A DNA stretch of 64,000 bases from Streptomyces violaceorubidus (GTDB lineage Bacteria > Actinomycetota > Actinomycetes > Streptomycetales > Streptomycetaceae): positions 1 to 64,000 of the forward strand of contig NZ_JODM01000008.1 in NCBI RefSeq assembly GCF_000717995.1, in the 5' to 3' direction. The notes under the pieces were generated by a model. It saw nothing but the letters and a program-made list of their open reading frames with translations. It was not told the origin of the DNA and did no database searches. Position numbers and translations under genes: made by a program. Shown here piece by piece: positions 35,695-44,489 of the stretch. Position 1 is the first letter of the stretch; each line of letters opens with the position of its first letter.

Positions 35695-36690
35695 GTGGGT
35701 CAGGCCTTCACCGTCTCCGGCTCCGACCGTGTCCCCCTGCGGCGTACGTCCTCGCCGAGTTCCTCCGTCGGGACCGACCTGTGGCAGCGGGGCGACGCCC
35801 GGGTGCTGGTCAACACCGAAGGGGCCGAGCGCCGCGACGGCACCCGACTGGTCACCGTCGGCCTGGAGACGCCCGACCCCGCCCGGGGAGCCCGCCGGGC
35901 CGAGGCTCTGCTCGCCCCGCTGCTGCCACGCCGCCGCGGACCCGGGGACGCCCCGCTGGAGGCGGTCGCGGCACCCGACGGCACGGAGTTGTTCTTCTGC
36001 GCCACCGAGCGCCCCGGACTGCCCGACTGGCGAGCGGACTTCGAGAACGTCGGAGCCGCCGACGCCGGTGCGCGGGCCGGTGCCGGTGCCGGTGCCAGTA
36101 CCGGTGCCGGTGCCGGTGCCGGTGCCGGAAACGACGGCGGCTGGCGGGTCGACCACCTGTCCCTGACCCAGCCCTGGCACCAGTTCGACGAGGCGGCGCT
36201 CTTCCACCGAGCCGTCCTCGGGCTGCGCTCGCAGGAGAGCGTGGACGTCGCCGACCCCCACGGGCTGCTGCGCAGCCGCGCCGTCTCCACCGACGACGGC
36301 GCCGTCCGGATCGTCCTCACCGTCGGCGCGGCCCCCACCGACGACACGGCGCACGCCCAGCACGTCGCGCTGGCCACCGACGACGTGGTGGCCGCCGCCC
36401 GCGACCACCGTGCGGCCGGTGGCGAGCTGCTGCCGATCCCGGCCAACTACTACGACGGCCTCGCCGCCCGCCACGAGTTCGCCGACGGCGAGCTGGAGAC
36501 GTACCGGGAGCTGGGCATCCTCTACGACCGCGACGCCTACGGCACCTTCCGGCACTGCTACACGCGCACCGTCGGCCGGGTCCTCTTCGAACTCGTCCAG
36601 CGCGACGGCGGCTACCGCGGCTACGGCCCACCGAACGCTCCGGTGCGCCTGGCCGCACAGCACGCGGCCCGCGGCTTCGCCGGCGGCTGA
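35695..36690 (+). CDS. Shortened 4-hydroxyphenylpyruvate-dioxygenase-like (QuiC C-terminal-type) enzyme
   Basis: A 331-residue protein with the HPPD-type double VOC layout. The second, catalytic domain keeps all three iron ligands: H154 (VDHLSL), H223 (AQHVAL) and E299 (RVLFEL). It resembles the C-terminal half of bifunctional 3-dehydroshikimate dehydratase (QuiC) proteins, but the TIM-barrel half is absent and the first VOC domain lacks its first strands. GTG at 35695 follows AAGGAGG with good spacing, so the short form may be genuinely translated. A hexanucleotide repeat codes for a Gly/Ala linker between domains. It is convergent with LysR and likely belongs to the catabolic cluster. Confidence 0.65.
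   Translation: MGQAFTVSGSDRVPLRRTSSPSSSVGTDLWQRGDARVLVNTEGAERRDGTRLVTVGLETPDPARGARRAEALLAPLLPRRRGPGDAPLEAVAAPDGTELFFCATERPGLPDWRADFENVGAADAGARAGAGAGASTGAGAGAGAGNDGGWRVDHLSLTQPWHQFDEAALFHRAVLGLRSQESVDVADPHGLLRSRAVSTDDGAVRIVLTVGAAPTDDTAHAQHVALATDDVVAAARDHRAAGGELLPIPANYYDGLAARHEFADGELETYRELGILYDRDAYGTFRHCYTRTVGRVLFELVQRDGGYRGYGPPNAPVRLAAQHAARGFAGG
36066..36128 (+). repeat. Hexanucleotide (GGTGCC) microsatellite coding a Gly-Ala linker
   Basis: About ten near-perfect GGTGCC units, with one variant stretch (AGTACC), run within the HPPD-like gene and encode alternating Gly-Ala. Unit changes keep the frame but alter linker length. Confidence 0.85.
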
Positions 36691-36801
36691 ACCGGTCGGA
36701 CGGAAGCCATCCGCACCGTGCGCCACGGCGGGGGTGGGCGGACCGCCCGCCGGGACGCATGCTCGAACGAGGCACGTCGGCGCCCCGCCGTCGGCGGCTC
36801 C

Positions 36802-37719
36802 TCACCCCTCGGACTCGCCGGCCATGCCTCTGCCGACGCGGGCGGCGGTCTCGCGCAGCCAGATGTGGGCCGCGTCGTGCGTGTGCACGGGGTGCCACCA
36901 CATCGCCTCCCGCAGCGGCACCGCCTCGTACGGCGGCTCCACCACGCGGACGGCCGCGAGCGGTGCCAGGAGCCGGGCCAGACGGGCCTGGACGAGGGCG
37001 ATACGGCGGGTGCCGGCCACCAGCAGCGGGATGATCTGGAAGCTGTCGACGGAGACCTCGACCCGGGGTTCGATACCCAGCATGCCGAGCTGGCGCACGG
37101 CCGGGGCGTCGTAGGTGCGCTGGTAGGTGACCCAGGGCAGGCGCGCCAGATCCTGCCGGGTGAGCCGGTCCTCGACGCCCGGATGGTCGTCGGCGACGAG
37201 GAAGACCCAGTGGTCCGCGTACAGGTCGGTGGCGGGGAAGTCGCTGATGACGCCGTACGGCATCAGCAGTCCGTCGGACGTACTCAGCAGTGTGTCCGTG
37301 GCGTCCACCACCGTGGTCGGGGTCTGCGCGAAGCGCAGCCGGATGCCCGGCGCCTCCTCGTGCATCACCCGGGCCAGCTCGGCGCCGAAGACCGCGACGG
37401 CGTAGTCGGAGGCGATCAGCTTGAACTCCCGCTGCTCCCTGGCCGGGTCGAAGTCCGCCTGGCTGGCGAAGAGGCGCTCCAGCACGTCGTACGCCGTGGC
37501 GGTGCGGTCCAGGAGGACCTGGCCGAGGGCGGTCAGCTCGTAGTGGCCGCCGACCCGGGCGAGCAGCTCGTCGTCGAAGTGGCGGCGCAGCCGGGACAGG
37601 GCCGCGCTCATCGCGGGCTGGCTGAGACCGACGCGCTGCCCGGCACGGGTGACGTTGCGCTCCTCGAGGAGCGCCCGCAGGGCGACGACGAGATTGAGGT
37701 CCAGACGGCTGAGATTCAT
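36802..37719 (-). CDS. LysR-family transcriptional regulator
   Basis: A 305-residue LysR protein. The HTH is RALLEERNVTRAGQRVGLSQPAMSAALSRL in two halves (about residues 15-45), followed by a linker and a periplasmic-binding-type effector domain (about 90-300). The subgroup resembles NodD/NahR-type activators of aromatic catabolism. It is divergent from the FAH gene that opens the catabolic operon and so likely activates it in response to a pathway compound. Confidence 0.88.
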   Translation of the reverse strand: MNLSRLDLNLVVALRALLEERNVTRAGQRVGLSQPAMSAALSRLRRHFDDELLARVGGHYELTALGQVLLDRTATAYDVLERLFASQADFDPAREQREFKLIASDYAVAVFGAELARVMHEEAPGIRLRFAQTPTTVVDATDTLLSTSDGLLMPYGVISDFPATDLYADHWVFLVADDHPGVEDRLTRQDLARLPWVTYQRTYDAPAVRQLGMLGIEPRVEVSVDSFQIIPLLVAGTRRIALVQARLARLLAPLAAVRVVEPPYEAVPLREAMWWHPVHTHDAAHIWLRETAARVGRGMAGESEG

Positions 37720-37767
37720 GGCCTCTTCCCTGGCTGTACGGCGACGACCTGCGGGAATTCGTTCGGC

Positions 37768-37782
37768 GGATGATCGTCATCC
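37768..37782. promoter_or_regulatory. Inverted repeat in the LysR/catabolic promoter region
   Basis: GGATGA-TCG-TCATCC lies between the divergent LysR and FAH genes; a second short dyad (GGAATTGATTTCC) follows at about 37785-37797. LysR proteins bind such dyads upstream of the genes they activate. Confidence 0.5.
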
Positions 37783-37846
37783 ACGGAATTGATTTCCCTG
37801 ATCGCGACGGGCGGGTCCAGATTAGTGCCACCGCAATCAGGAGGAC

Positions 37847-38848
37847 ATGTCCGTGAAACCTGAAGCCGCGTCCGCCCTCTTCGCCGGACCCTTCGCCCTG
37901 GCCACCCTTTCCGCTCCCGGGGATGCCGCCTTCCCCGCTCTCGTCACCCCCGACGCCCTGGTGCTCGACCTGCGTCCCGCCCTCGGCGACAGCGGCCGGA
38001 GCATGCGCGCGCTCCTGGACGACTGGGAGTCCGCGGCACCGCGGCTGGCCGCACTGGCCGGTGACGGTGCCCTGGCGCGCAGGCCGCTGGCGGAGTTCCG
38101 CGTGCACGCTCCCGTCGAGCCGCGCCAGGTGTTCCAGTCCGGTGCCAACTACCGGCAGCACGTGATCGACCTGCACGTGGCGCACCGGGCCCCGGGGGAC
38201 GAGCGTCCGGAGGAGGAACGGCGCGCCGAGGCCGCCGAGATCATGGACCGGCGGGCCGCCGAGGACCTGCCGTACGTGTTCATCGGCCTGCCGAGCGCGA
38301 TCACCGGTCCCTACGACGACGTGGTGCTCCCGCACTGGGCCGACAAGCCCGACTGGGAGCTGGAGTTGGCGGTGGTGATCGGCCGGCCCACGCACCGGGT
38401 GTCCGTCGAGGAGGCCCTCGGCCATGTCGCCGGTTACACGATCGCCAACGATCTGACCGACCGCGCCACGGTCTTCCGCCGTGACATGCCGCAGATCGGC
38501 ACGGACTGGCTGCGCAGCAAGAACGCGCCCGGCTTCACGCCGCTCGGCCCCTGGATCGTGCCGGCCGGGTCGGTTGCGGACCCGGGCGACCTGCGTCTGA
38601 CGCTGAAGCTGAACGGCGAGACCATGCAGGACGAGTCGACCAAGGACATGATCTTCGACGTGGCGCGGATGGTGTCCTACGCCTCCCGGACCGCCCGGCT
38701 CCTCCCCGGCGACCTGGTGCTCACCGGCTCCCCCGCCGGCAACGGCATGCACTGGGGACGGCTGCTGCGCGACGGTGACGTCATGGACGCCGCCATCACC
38801 GGGCTCGGTGCCCAGCGCACCCGCTGCGTGGCGGAGGTGGCCGAGTGA
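37847..38848 (+). CDS. Fumarylacetoacetate hydrolase family protein (first copy)
   Basis: A 333-residue FAH-fold hydrolase. Landmarks are FQSGANYRQHV, WELELAVVIGRPTHRV, GYTIANDLTDR and GDLVLTGSPAG. FAH enzymes use a divalent metal to hydrolyse or decarboxylate beta-diketone-type ring-cleavage products. The ATG at 37847 is only 2 bp from AGGAGG, while the GTG two codons later (37853) has ideal 8-bp spacing and may be the real start. It opens an operon: its stop overlaps the next start (GTGA). Confidence 0.88.
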   Translation: MSVKPEAASALFAGPFALATLSAPGDAAFPALVTPDALVLDLRPALGDSGRSMRALLDDWESAAPRLAALAGDGALARRPLAEFRVHAPVEPRQVFQSGANYRQHVIDLHVAHRAPGDERPEEERRAEAAEIMDRRAAEDLPYVFIGLPSAITGPYDDVVLPHWADKPDWELELAVVIGRPTHRVSVEEALGHVAGYTIANDLTDRATVFRRDMPQIGTDWLRSKNAPGFTPLGPWIVPAGSVADPGDLRLTLKLNGETMQDESTKDMIFDVARMVSYASRTARLLPGDLVLTGSPAGNGMHWGRLLRDGDVMDAAITGLGAQRTRCVAEVAE

Positions 38849-39807
38849 CCTTGGACCGCACGGACCCCGAGGGCTCGATAGCGCGCGCCGCGAAGGCGTA
38901 CTCCAACTGGGGCCGTTGGGGCGAGGACGACGTGCTGGGCACGCTCAACTTCCTCGACGAGGCGAAACGCCGCGAGAGTGCCGCGCTCGTACGTCGGGGC
39001 GTCAGCTTCTCGCTCTCCCAGCGGTTCGACATCGACGGCCCGCAAAAGGGCTGGCGCAGGCGCACCAATCCGGTGCACACCATGCTGGACACCGGCACCG
39101 ACGCCGCGCTCGGCAACCAGGGCCTCCCGCACGGCATCGGCGGCGCCGACGACGTCATCGCGATGCCGTTGCAGTGCTCGACGCAGTGGGACGGGCTCGG
39201 CCACATCTTCGACCACGGCAGGGCGTGGAACGGCCGTGCCGCCGAGAAGGTCGTCACCTCCGACGGCGACCTGGTCACCGGCATCGAGCACATGGCCCCG
39301 CACGTGGCCGGACGCGGTGTCCTGCTGGACGTCGGCCGCACCGTCGGCGAGGACGGGGAGCTGCCCGACGGTTTCGCGATCACCGAGGAGCACCTGACGG
39401 CGACCGCCGCGGCCCAGGGCGTGAGCGTGGGCCGCGGAGACCTCGTGCTGGTACGCACCGGGCAGCTCACCCGGGTCCGGCGCGAGGGCTGGGGCGACTA
39501 CGCGGGCGGCCCCGCTCCCGGCCTGTCCTTCACCACGGCCGGCTGGCTGCACGGCAGCGAGATCGCCGCGATCGCCACCGACACCTGGGGGTTCGAGGTG
39601 CGGCCCAACGAGTTCGAGCACGCCTTCCAGCCGCTGCACCAGGTCGCGATCCCCCACCTCGGTCTGCTGATCGGTGAGATGTGGGACCTGGACGCCCTCG
39701 CCGAGGACTGCGCGAACGACGGCCGGTACGCGTTCTGGCTCACCGCGGCGCCCCTGCCCATCACGGGCGCGGTCGGCTCGCCCGTCAACCCGATCGCGGT
39801 CAAGTAG
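38845..39807 (+). CDS. Cyclase-family (PF04199-type) metal hydrolase
   Basis: A 320-residue protein of the putative cyclase family, which includes kynurenine formamidase and isatin hydrolase. It carries the metal region TQWDGLGHIFDHGRAWNG (about residues 113-130) and later HLGLLIGEMWDLDALAEDC. Such enzymes hydrolyse amide or lactone bonds in aromatic degradation. The GTG start at 38845 overlaps the previous stop by 4 bp. The exact substrate here is unknown. Confidence 0.82.
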   Translation: MTLDRTDPEGSIARAAKAYSNWGRWGEDDVLGTLNFLDEAKRRESAALVRRGVSFSLSQRFDIDGPQKGWRRRTNPVHTMLDTGTDAALGNQGLPHGIGGADDVIAMPLQCSTQWDGLGHIFDHGRAWNGRAAEKVVTSDGDLVTGIEHMAPHVAGRGVLLDVGRTVGEDGELPDGFAITEEHLTATAAAQGVSVGRGDLVLVRTGQLTRVRREGWGDYAGGPAPGLSFTTAGWLHGSEIAAIATDTWGFEVRPNEFEHAFQPLHQVAIPHLGLLIGEMWDLDALAEDCANDGRYAFWLTAAPLPITGAVGSPVNPIAVK

Positions 39808-39830
39808 ACCGAGGAACGAAGGAGTTCTTC

Positions 39831-40961
39831 ATGACCCAGCCCCGCACGGTCCTCGTCGTCGGTGGCGGCGCGGCAGGCAACGCCGTGACGATCCTGCTGC
39901 GCCGCGCCGGAGTCGCCGTGGACCTGATCGAGGCCAAGGACGACTGGAACGCCACCGCCGGTTCCGGCATCACCCTCCAGGGCAACGCCCTGCGCGTGCT
40001 GCGCGAACTCGGTGTCTGGCAGGAGGTGGAGGCATCCGGGTACGGCTTCGACTCGGTCGGCATCACCGCCCCCGACGGCACCGTGCTGCACGTCCAGGAC
40101 GACCTGCGCACCGGCGGCGACGACCTGCCCGCCACCGTGGGCATGCAACGCCCCCGCCTCCAGCAGATCCTCATCGGGGCCGTGCGCGCCAGTGGCGCCA
40201 CCGTCCGCCTCGGCACCACCGCCGAGATCCTCGGCCAGGACGCCGACGGTGTCGCCGTACGCCTCAGCGACGGCACCGAGGCCCGCTACGACCTCGTCGT
40301 CGCCGCGGACGGCCTCGGCTCCACGACCCGCGCCGCCGTCGGCATCACCGACAGGCCCGAACCCACCGGCATGGCGATCTGGCGCATCGCCGCCCCGCGT
40401 CCGGCGGGCGTCGTCCGCACCGACCTCGCCTACGGCGGCCCCGCCTACATCGCCGGTTACTGCCCCACCAGCGACACGACGCTGTACGCGTACGTCGTCG
40501 AGGCCAACCGCGACCGCACCACGATCCCGCCGGAGAGCTACGCCGAGGAGATGCGGCGCCTGGCCTCGGCGTACGGCGGCTTCTGGCCGGAGATCACCGC
40601 TCATCTGACCGATCCGGCGAAGGTCAACTACACCTGGTTCGACCGCATGCTGGTCGAGGGGTCCTGGCACCGCGGCCGCGTCGTGCTGATCGGCGACGCC
40701 GCCCACTGCTGCCCGCCCACCCTCGCCCAGGGGGCCGCCCTGTCCCTGGAGGACGCCCTCGTCCTCGCCGAGATGCTGGCCGGTGCCGACAGCTGGGACG
40801 ACGCCCTGTTCCAGGCGTACCACGAGCGGCGGATCGCCCGGGTCCGGCCGGTCGTCGAGGCCTCCGTGCAGCTCGGCCAGTGGCAGCTCGACGGAGTCCG
40901 GGACGCCGACATACCCGGCCTCATGGGCCGCACCATGACCATGCTGCGGGAGCTGCCGTGA
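39831..40961 (+). CDS. FAD-dependent aromatic hydroxylase
   Basis: A 376-residue class A flavoprotein monooxygenase. The Rossmann motif is VLVVGGGAAGNAV (residues 6-18), DG in VVAADGLGS is visible, and the flavin motif GDAAH is in VVLIGDAAHCCPPTLAQG. It uses NAD(P)H and oxygen to hydroxylate an aromatic acid, as salicylate- and hydroxynicotinate-type hydroxylases do. ATG at 39831 with GAAGGAG 9 bp before it. It probably makes the diol or triol for the ring-cleaving VOC enzyme encoded two genes downstream. Confidence 0.88.
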   Translation: MTQPRTVLVVGGGAAGNAVTILLRRAGVAVDLIEAKDDWNATAGSGITLQGNALRVLRELGVWQEVEASGYGFDSVGITAPDGTVLHVQDDLRTGGDDLPATVGMQRPRLQQILIGAVRASGATVRLGTTAEILGQDADGVAVRLSDGTEARYDLVVAADGLGSTTRAAVGITDRPEPTGMAIWRIAAPRPAGVVRTDLAYGGPAYIAGYCPTSDTTLYAYVVEANRDRTTIPPESYAEEMRRLASAYGGFWPEITAHLTDPAKVNYTWFDRMLVEGSWHRGRVVLIGDAAHCCPPTLAQGAALSLEDALVLAEMLAGADSWDDALFQAYHERRIARVRPVVEASVQLGQWQLDGVRDADIPGLMGRTMTMLRELP

Positions 40962-41983
40962 GGACGCCCACCTCTGCGGGGACCGCACCGGCCGTCGACG
41001 TGCACGCGCACGTCCTGCTGCCCGAGGTCGACGCGCTCGTCGCGGGCCTGCCCGGGCACGCCGAGGCCGGGGAGCTGGACGCCCGGCGCAACGGCCCCGC
41101 GGCCCTCGCCGTCAGTGGGCCGATGGTGCGCGAACGCGTCCCGCTGCTGACCGACGCCGCGGTGCGCCTGGCCGTGATGGACGCGCGGGGCGTGGACGTG
41201 CAGTTGGTCAGCCCTTCGCCCTCGCACTACCACTACTGGGCGGACCAGGAGACGGCCGAGAAGGTGTACCGCCTGGCCAACGAGGCGACGGCCGCGCACT
41301 GTTCGGCCGCCCCGGACCGGCTGCGCGGGCTCGGGCTGGTGCCCCTCCAGCATCCCGGGCCGGCCGTGGACGCCCTCGACCACGCCCTGGCGCAGGGCCT
41401 GTGCGGAGTGGAGATCTCCAGCCACGCCCCGGGGCGGGAGCTGTCCGACCCGGCCTACGAGCCCTTGTGGACCCGGGCCGAGGAGACGGGCGCGATCGTC
41501 TTCCTGCACCCCTTCGGCTGCACGCTCGACGAGCGCCTGGACCAGTGGTACCTGTCCAACAGCGTCGGCCAGCCCACCGAGAACGCCGTCGCCCTCTCCC
41601 ACCTGATCTTCTCCGGGGTGCTCGACCGGCACCCCGGGCTGAAGCTGGTCGCCGCGCACGGCGGCGGTTACCTGCCCACGCACATCGGCCGCGCCGACCA
41701 CGCCTGGTCGGCCCGTTCCGACGCGGGCGCGGGCTGCGCCCACCCGCCCAGCAGCTACCTCAAGCGGCTGTACTTCGACTCCCTCGTCCACGATCCGCAC
41801 GTGCTGCGGGAGCTGGTCCGGGTCGCCGGGGCCGACCGGGTGCTCCTCGGGTCCGACTTCCCCTTCGACATGGGTGCCGAGGACCCGGTCGGTGCCCTGC
41901 GCGCCGCACGCCTGTCCGAGGCCGACCTCGACGCCGTACGCGGCCGGAACGCCGCCGCCCTGCTCAACCTCGCCATCGCCTGA
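40958..41983 (+). CDS. Amidohydrolase-2 family (ACMSD-like) decarboxylase or hydrolase
   Basis: A 341-residue TIM-barrel metal enzyme. Metal ligands appear in VDVHAHVL (H16, H18), FLHPFG, AAHGGGY and GSDFPFDMG. This subgroup contains aminocarboxymuconate-semialdehyde decarboxylase and aromatic acid decarboxylases. GTG start overlaps the monooxygenase stop (GTGA), showing translational coupling. In this cluster it likely removes a carboxyl group before or after ring cleavage. Confidence 0.85.
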   Translation: MRTPTSAGTAPAVDVHAHVLLPEVDALVAGLPGHAEAGELDARRNGPAALAVSGPMVRERVPLLTDAAVRLAVMDARGVDVQLVSPSPSHYHYWADQETAEKVYRLANEATAAHCSAAPDRLRGLGLVPLQHPGPAVDALDHALAQGLCGVEISSHAPGRELSDPAYEPLWTRAEETGAIVFLHPFGCTLDERLDQWYLSNSVGQPTENAVALSHLIFSGVLDRHPGLKLVAAHGGGYLPTHIGRADHAWSARSDAGAGCAHPPSSYLKRLYFDSLVHDPHVLRELVRVAGADRVLLGSDFPFDMGAEDPVGALRAARLSEADLDAVRGRNAAALLNLAIA

Positions 41984-41996
41984 GGAGGACCACCCC

Positions 41997-42935
41997 ATGA
42001 GCGCACGCCTGCTCACCCACCTGCGGCACGTCGATCTCGCCGTGCCCGACTACGACAAGCAGCTTGACTTCTACGCCGGCGTCTGGGGCCTGACCAAGGT
42101 CGCCGAGGACTCCGGGATCTCCTTCCTCGCCGCCGAGGGCTCCCCCGAGCAGTACGTCGTCCGGCTGCGCAGGGCCGGGGAGAAGCGTCTCGACCTCGTC
42201 TCCTACGGTGCCGCGTCCGCCGCCGACGTGGACACCCTCGCCGAGCGGCTGCTCGCCGGCGGCGTCCGTCTGGTGTCCCGGCCGGGCCGGGTCGACACCC
42301 CCGGCGGCGGCTACGGCTTCCGCTTCTTCGACGTCGACGGCCGCACCATCGAGGTCTCGGCCGACGTCGAGGTCAGGCAGCACCGCAGGATCGAGGAGAA
42401 GGAGTCCATCCCGGTCAAGCTGAGCCACGTGGTCCTCAACTCCCCCGACCTGAACCGGACCCGCCAGTGGTACGAGCGCCACCTCGGTTTCGCCCTCTCC
42501 GACACGCTCAGCTCGCCGCACATGGGCGAGGTCATGCACTTCATGCGGATCAGCAACCAGCACCACTCGATGGCCATCGCCCAGGGCCCGCACACCGCCC
42601 TGCACCACGTCTCCTTCGAGATGCGCGGCCTCGACGAGTACATGCGCGGCTCGGGCCGGGTCATGCGCGCGGGCTTCAGGAAGATCTGGGGCCCGGGCCG
42701 GCACATGGCCGGGGACAACACGTTCACGTACTTCCTGGACCCGCACGGCAACACCGTCGAGTACACCACCGAACTGGAGTGCCTGGACGAGGACACCTGG
42801 CACCCCCACGTCTACGACTTCTCCAAGCCCGAGGTCACCGACCAGTGGGGCACCGCCAACGCCATGAACGAGCTCGTCGCCAAGGAGTCCTTCAACGACC
42901 CCGACCGCGGTGTGTTCGTGGCCCCGCCCGTCTGA
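41997..42935 (+). CDS. VOC extradiol ring-cleavage dioxygenase
   Basis: A 312-residue two-domain type I extradiol dioxygenase. The C-terminal domain carries the iron ligands H144 (LSHVVL), H204 (LHHVSF) and E255 (NTVEYTTELE), with GLDEYMR and HMAGDNTFTYFLDPHGN typical of catechol 2,3-dioxygenase-like enzymes. The N-terminal domain (HVDLAVPDYDKQLDFY) keeps the fold. ATG at 41997 follows AGGAGG. It would open a hydroxylated aromatic ring next to a hydroxyl group, giving a product for the FAH-family hydrolases. Confidence 0.88.
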   Translation: MSARLLTHLRHVDLAVPDYDKQLDFYAGVWGLTKVAEDSGISFLAAEGSPEQYVVRLRRAGEKRLDLVSYGAASAADVDTLAERLLAGGVRLVSRPGRVDTPGGGYGFRFFDVDGRTIEVSADVEVRQHRRIEEKESIPVKLSHVVLNSPDLNRTRQWYERHLGFALSDTLSSPHMGEVMHFMRISNQHHSMAIAQGPHTALHHVSFEMRGLDEYMRGSGRVMRAGFRKIWGPGRHMAGDNTFTYFLDPHGNTVEYTTELECLDEDTWHPHVYDFSKPEVTDQWGTANAMNELVAKESFNDPDRGVFVAPPV

Positions 42936-43033
42936 GCCACCCCACCGACTCCGGGGACGCGGCCTCGACGGCCCCGCTCTGACGCCCGCCGGCGCGTCCC
43001 CGACCCCCGACCGCACGCCGATGGAGCCGCACC

Positions 43034-44005
43034 ATGCGTTTCGCCGCTTACGAACACCAGCACCGCCGCCGGGTGGCGGTCGTGGAGGAGGACGGCACCC
43101 TCCTGCCCCTGCCGGGTGTCACCTCGCTCACGGCACTGATCCGGGAGACCGACGGGCTGCCCGGTCTGCTCGCCGCCGGCGCCGCGGCCCTGGACGTGCC
43201 GCCCGGACCCCATGTCTCCCAGGTCCGGCTGCTGGCCCCGCTGGAGCCCACCTCCGTGCGGGACTTCGTCACCTTCGAGGAGCACGTCGAAGGGGTGCGC
43301 CGCTCCGTGGAGGGCACCGGTGGCGTGCCCGAGCAGTGGTACGCGGCCCCGACCTTCTACTTCACCAACCCGCACGCGATCCACGGCCCCCACGACGACA
43401 TCCCGATGCCGCCCGGCTCGGCCGTGCTGGACTTCGAGCTGGAGGTCGCCGCGGTCGTCGGCCGCGAGGGCCGTGACCTCACCCCCGAGCAGGCCCGCGA
43501 CCACATCGTCGGCTACACCGTGTTCAACGACTGGTCCGCGCGGGACCTCCAGTCGGCGGAGATGAAAGTCGGTCTCGGCCCCTGCAAGGGCAAGGACACC
43601 GCCACCACCCTCGGCCCGTACCTCGTCACCGCCGACGAACTCGCGTCCCACCGCGACGGCGACGGCTTCCTGCGGCTCGCGCTGACCGCCGCGGTGAACG
43701 GCGAGAAGGTCGGTGAGGATCTGCTGTCCCACATGAGCTGGACGTTCGAGGAGATGACCGCCTACGCCTCCCGGGGCACCCGCGTCGTCCCCGGCGACGT
43801 CCTCGGCTCCGGCACCTGCGGCAACGGCGGCTGCCTGGCCGAGCTGTGGGGCCGGCGCGGCGAACGGACCCCGCCGCCTCTCAAGCCCGGCGACACCGTC
43901 ACCCTCACCGTCGAGGGCATCGGCACCGTGTCCAGCACCGTCGTGCCCGGTGCGGCGCCCGTACCGCTGCCGGCCGGCCGGCGCCGGGGCCGGGAGCGCC
44001 CGTGA
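43034..44005 (+). CDS. Fumarylacetoacetate hydrolase family protein (second copy)
   Basis: A 323-residue FAH-fold protein, closer than the first copy to true fumarylacetoacetase-like members: FVTFEEHVEGVRR, LDFELEVAAVVGREGRDL, FNDWSARDLQ and GDVLGSGTCGNGGCLAEL. The first 60 residues form the short N-terminal domain. It follows the VOC gene after 98 bp. Two different FAH enzymes suggest consecutive hydrolysis and decarboxylation steps after ring cleavage. Confidence 0.87.
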   Translation: MRFAAYEHQHRRRVAVVEEDGTLLPLPGVTSLTALIRETDGLPGLLAAGAAALDVPPGPHVSQVRLLAPLEPTSVRDFVTFEEHVEGVRRSVEGTGGVPEQWYAAPTFYFTNPHAIHGPHDDIPMPPGSAVLDFELEVAAVVGREGRDLTPEQARDHIVGYTVFNDWSARDLQSAEMKVGLGPCKGKDTATTLGPYLVTADELASHRDGDGFLRLALTAAVNGEKVGEDLLSHMSWTFEEMTAYASRGTRVVPGDVLGSGTCGNGGCLAELWGRRGERTPPPLKPGDTVTLTVEGIGTVSSTVVPGAAPVPLPAGRRRGRERP

Positions 44006-44386
44006 GCGGCCCGCGCACCACGAGGCTGCTCGGCAAGGTCGTGGTCGTCACATGCCTACACCACCAGCAAGTGGGCGCTGCGCGGCCTGTCCAGGACGGC
44101 CGCCCTGGAGCTCGGCCCGTGCGGCATCCGCGTCAATACGATCCACCCCGGTCACATCGAGACGGGGATGACGGCCTCCGCCGCGCCCGCCTTCCGCGAG
44201 GCCAACATCCGGGAGACACCGCTCGGCCGCACCGGAACCGTCGACGAGGTGGCCCCCCTCGTCCTGTTCCTGCTCTCCGACGACGCATCGTTCATCAGCG
44301 GCGCGGAGATCCCGGTGGACGGCGGCATGACCGCGCACGGCGGCGTCAAGTCCGTCTCCGACGGCCTGCGCGGGGAACTGCCGTGA
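44002..44386 (+). pseudogene. SDR dehydrogenase with internal deletion
   Basis: It starts like a normal SDR (GTG at 44002, ...RLLGKVVVVT), then at about 44051 jumps in another frame straight to YTTSKWALRGLSRTAALELG, the catalytic Tyr-x3-Lys region, and runs normally to the end (FISGAEIPVDGGMTAHG, stop at 44384-44386). About 140 residues carrying the NAD-binding core and catalytic Ser are gone. Its GTGA overlap with the second FAH gene shows it was the last gene of the operon. Confidence 0.85.
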
Positions 44387-44401
44387 GGCGGCCGGACATG
44401 T

Positions 44402-44441
44402 GGTCGTCTCACGACCGCTCCGGTACACCTGGGCACCGGAG
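44402..44441. terminator. Two hairpins between convergent operons
   Basis: GGTCGT-ctc-ACGACC (44402-44416) and CTCCGGT-(10 nt)-ACCGGAG (44418-44441) form adjacent stems between the end of the catabolic operon and the convergent ABC transporter operon, a likely two-way terminator. Confidence 0.6.
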
Positions 44442-44489
44442 GTCCTCGTCATGACCGAGCCGCCCCGGCGTTGACCACGCCCGTGACCG

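Noticed and set aside
36317..38752. An 811-codon minus-strand open frame
   Set aside because: It overlaps the LysR gene in another frame and is antisense to the first FAH gene; Arg/Gly-rich shadow with no domain.
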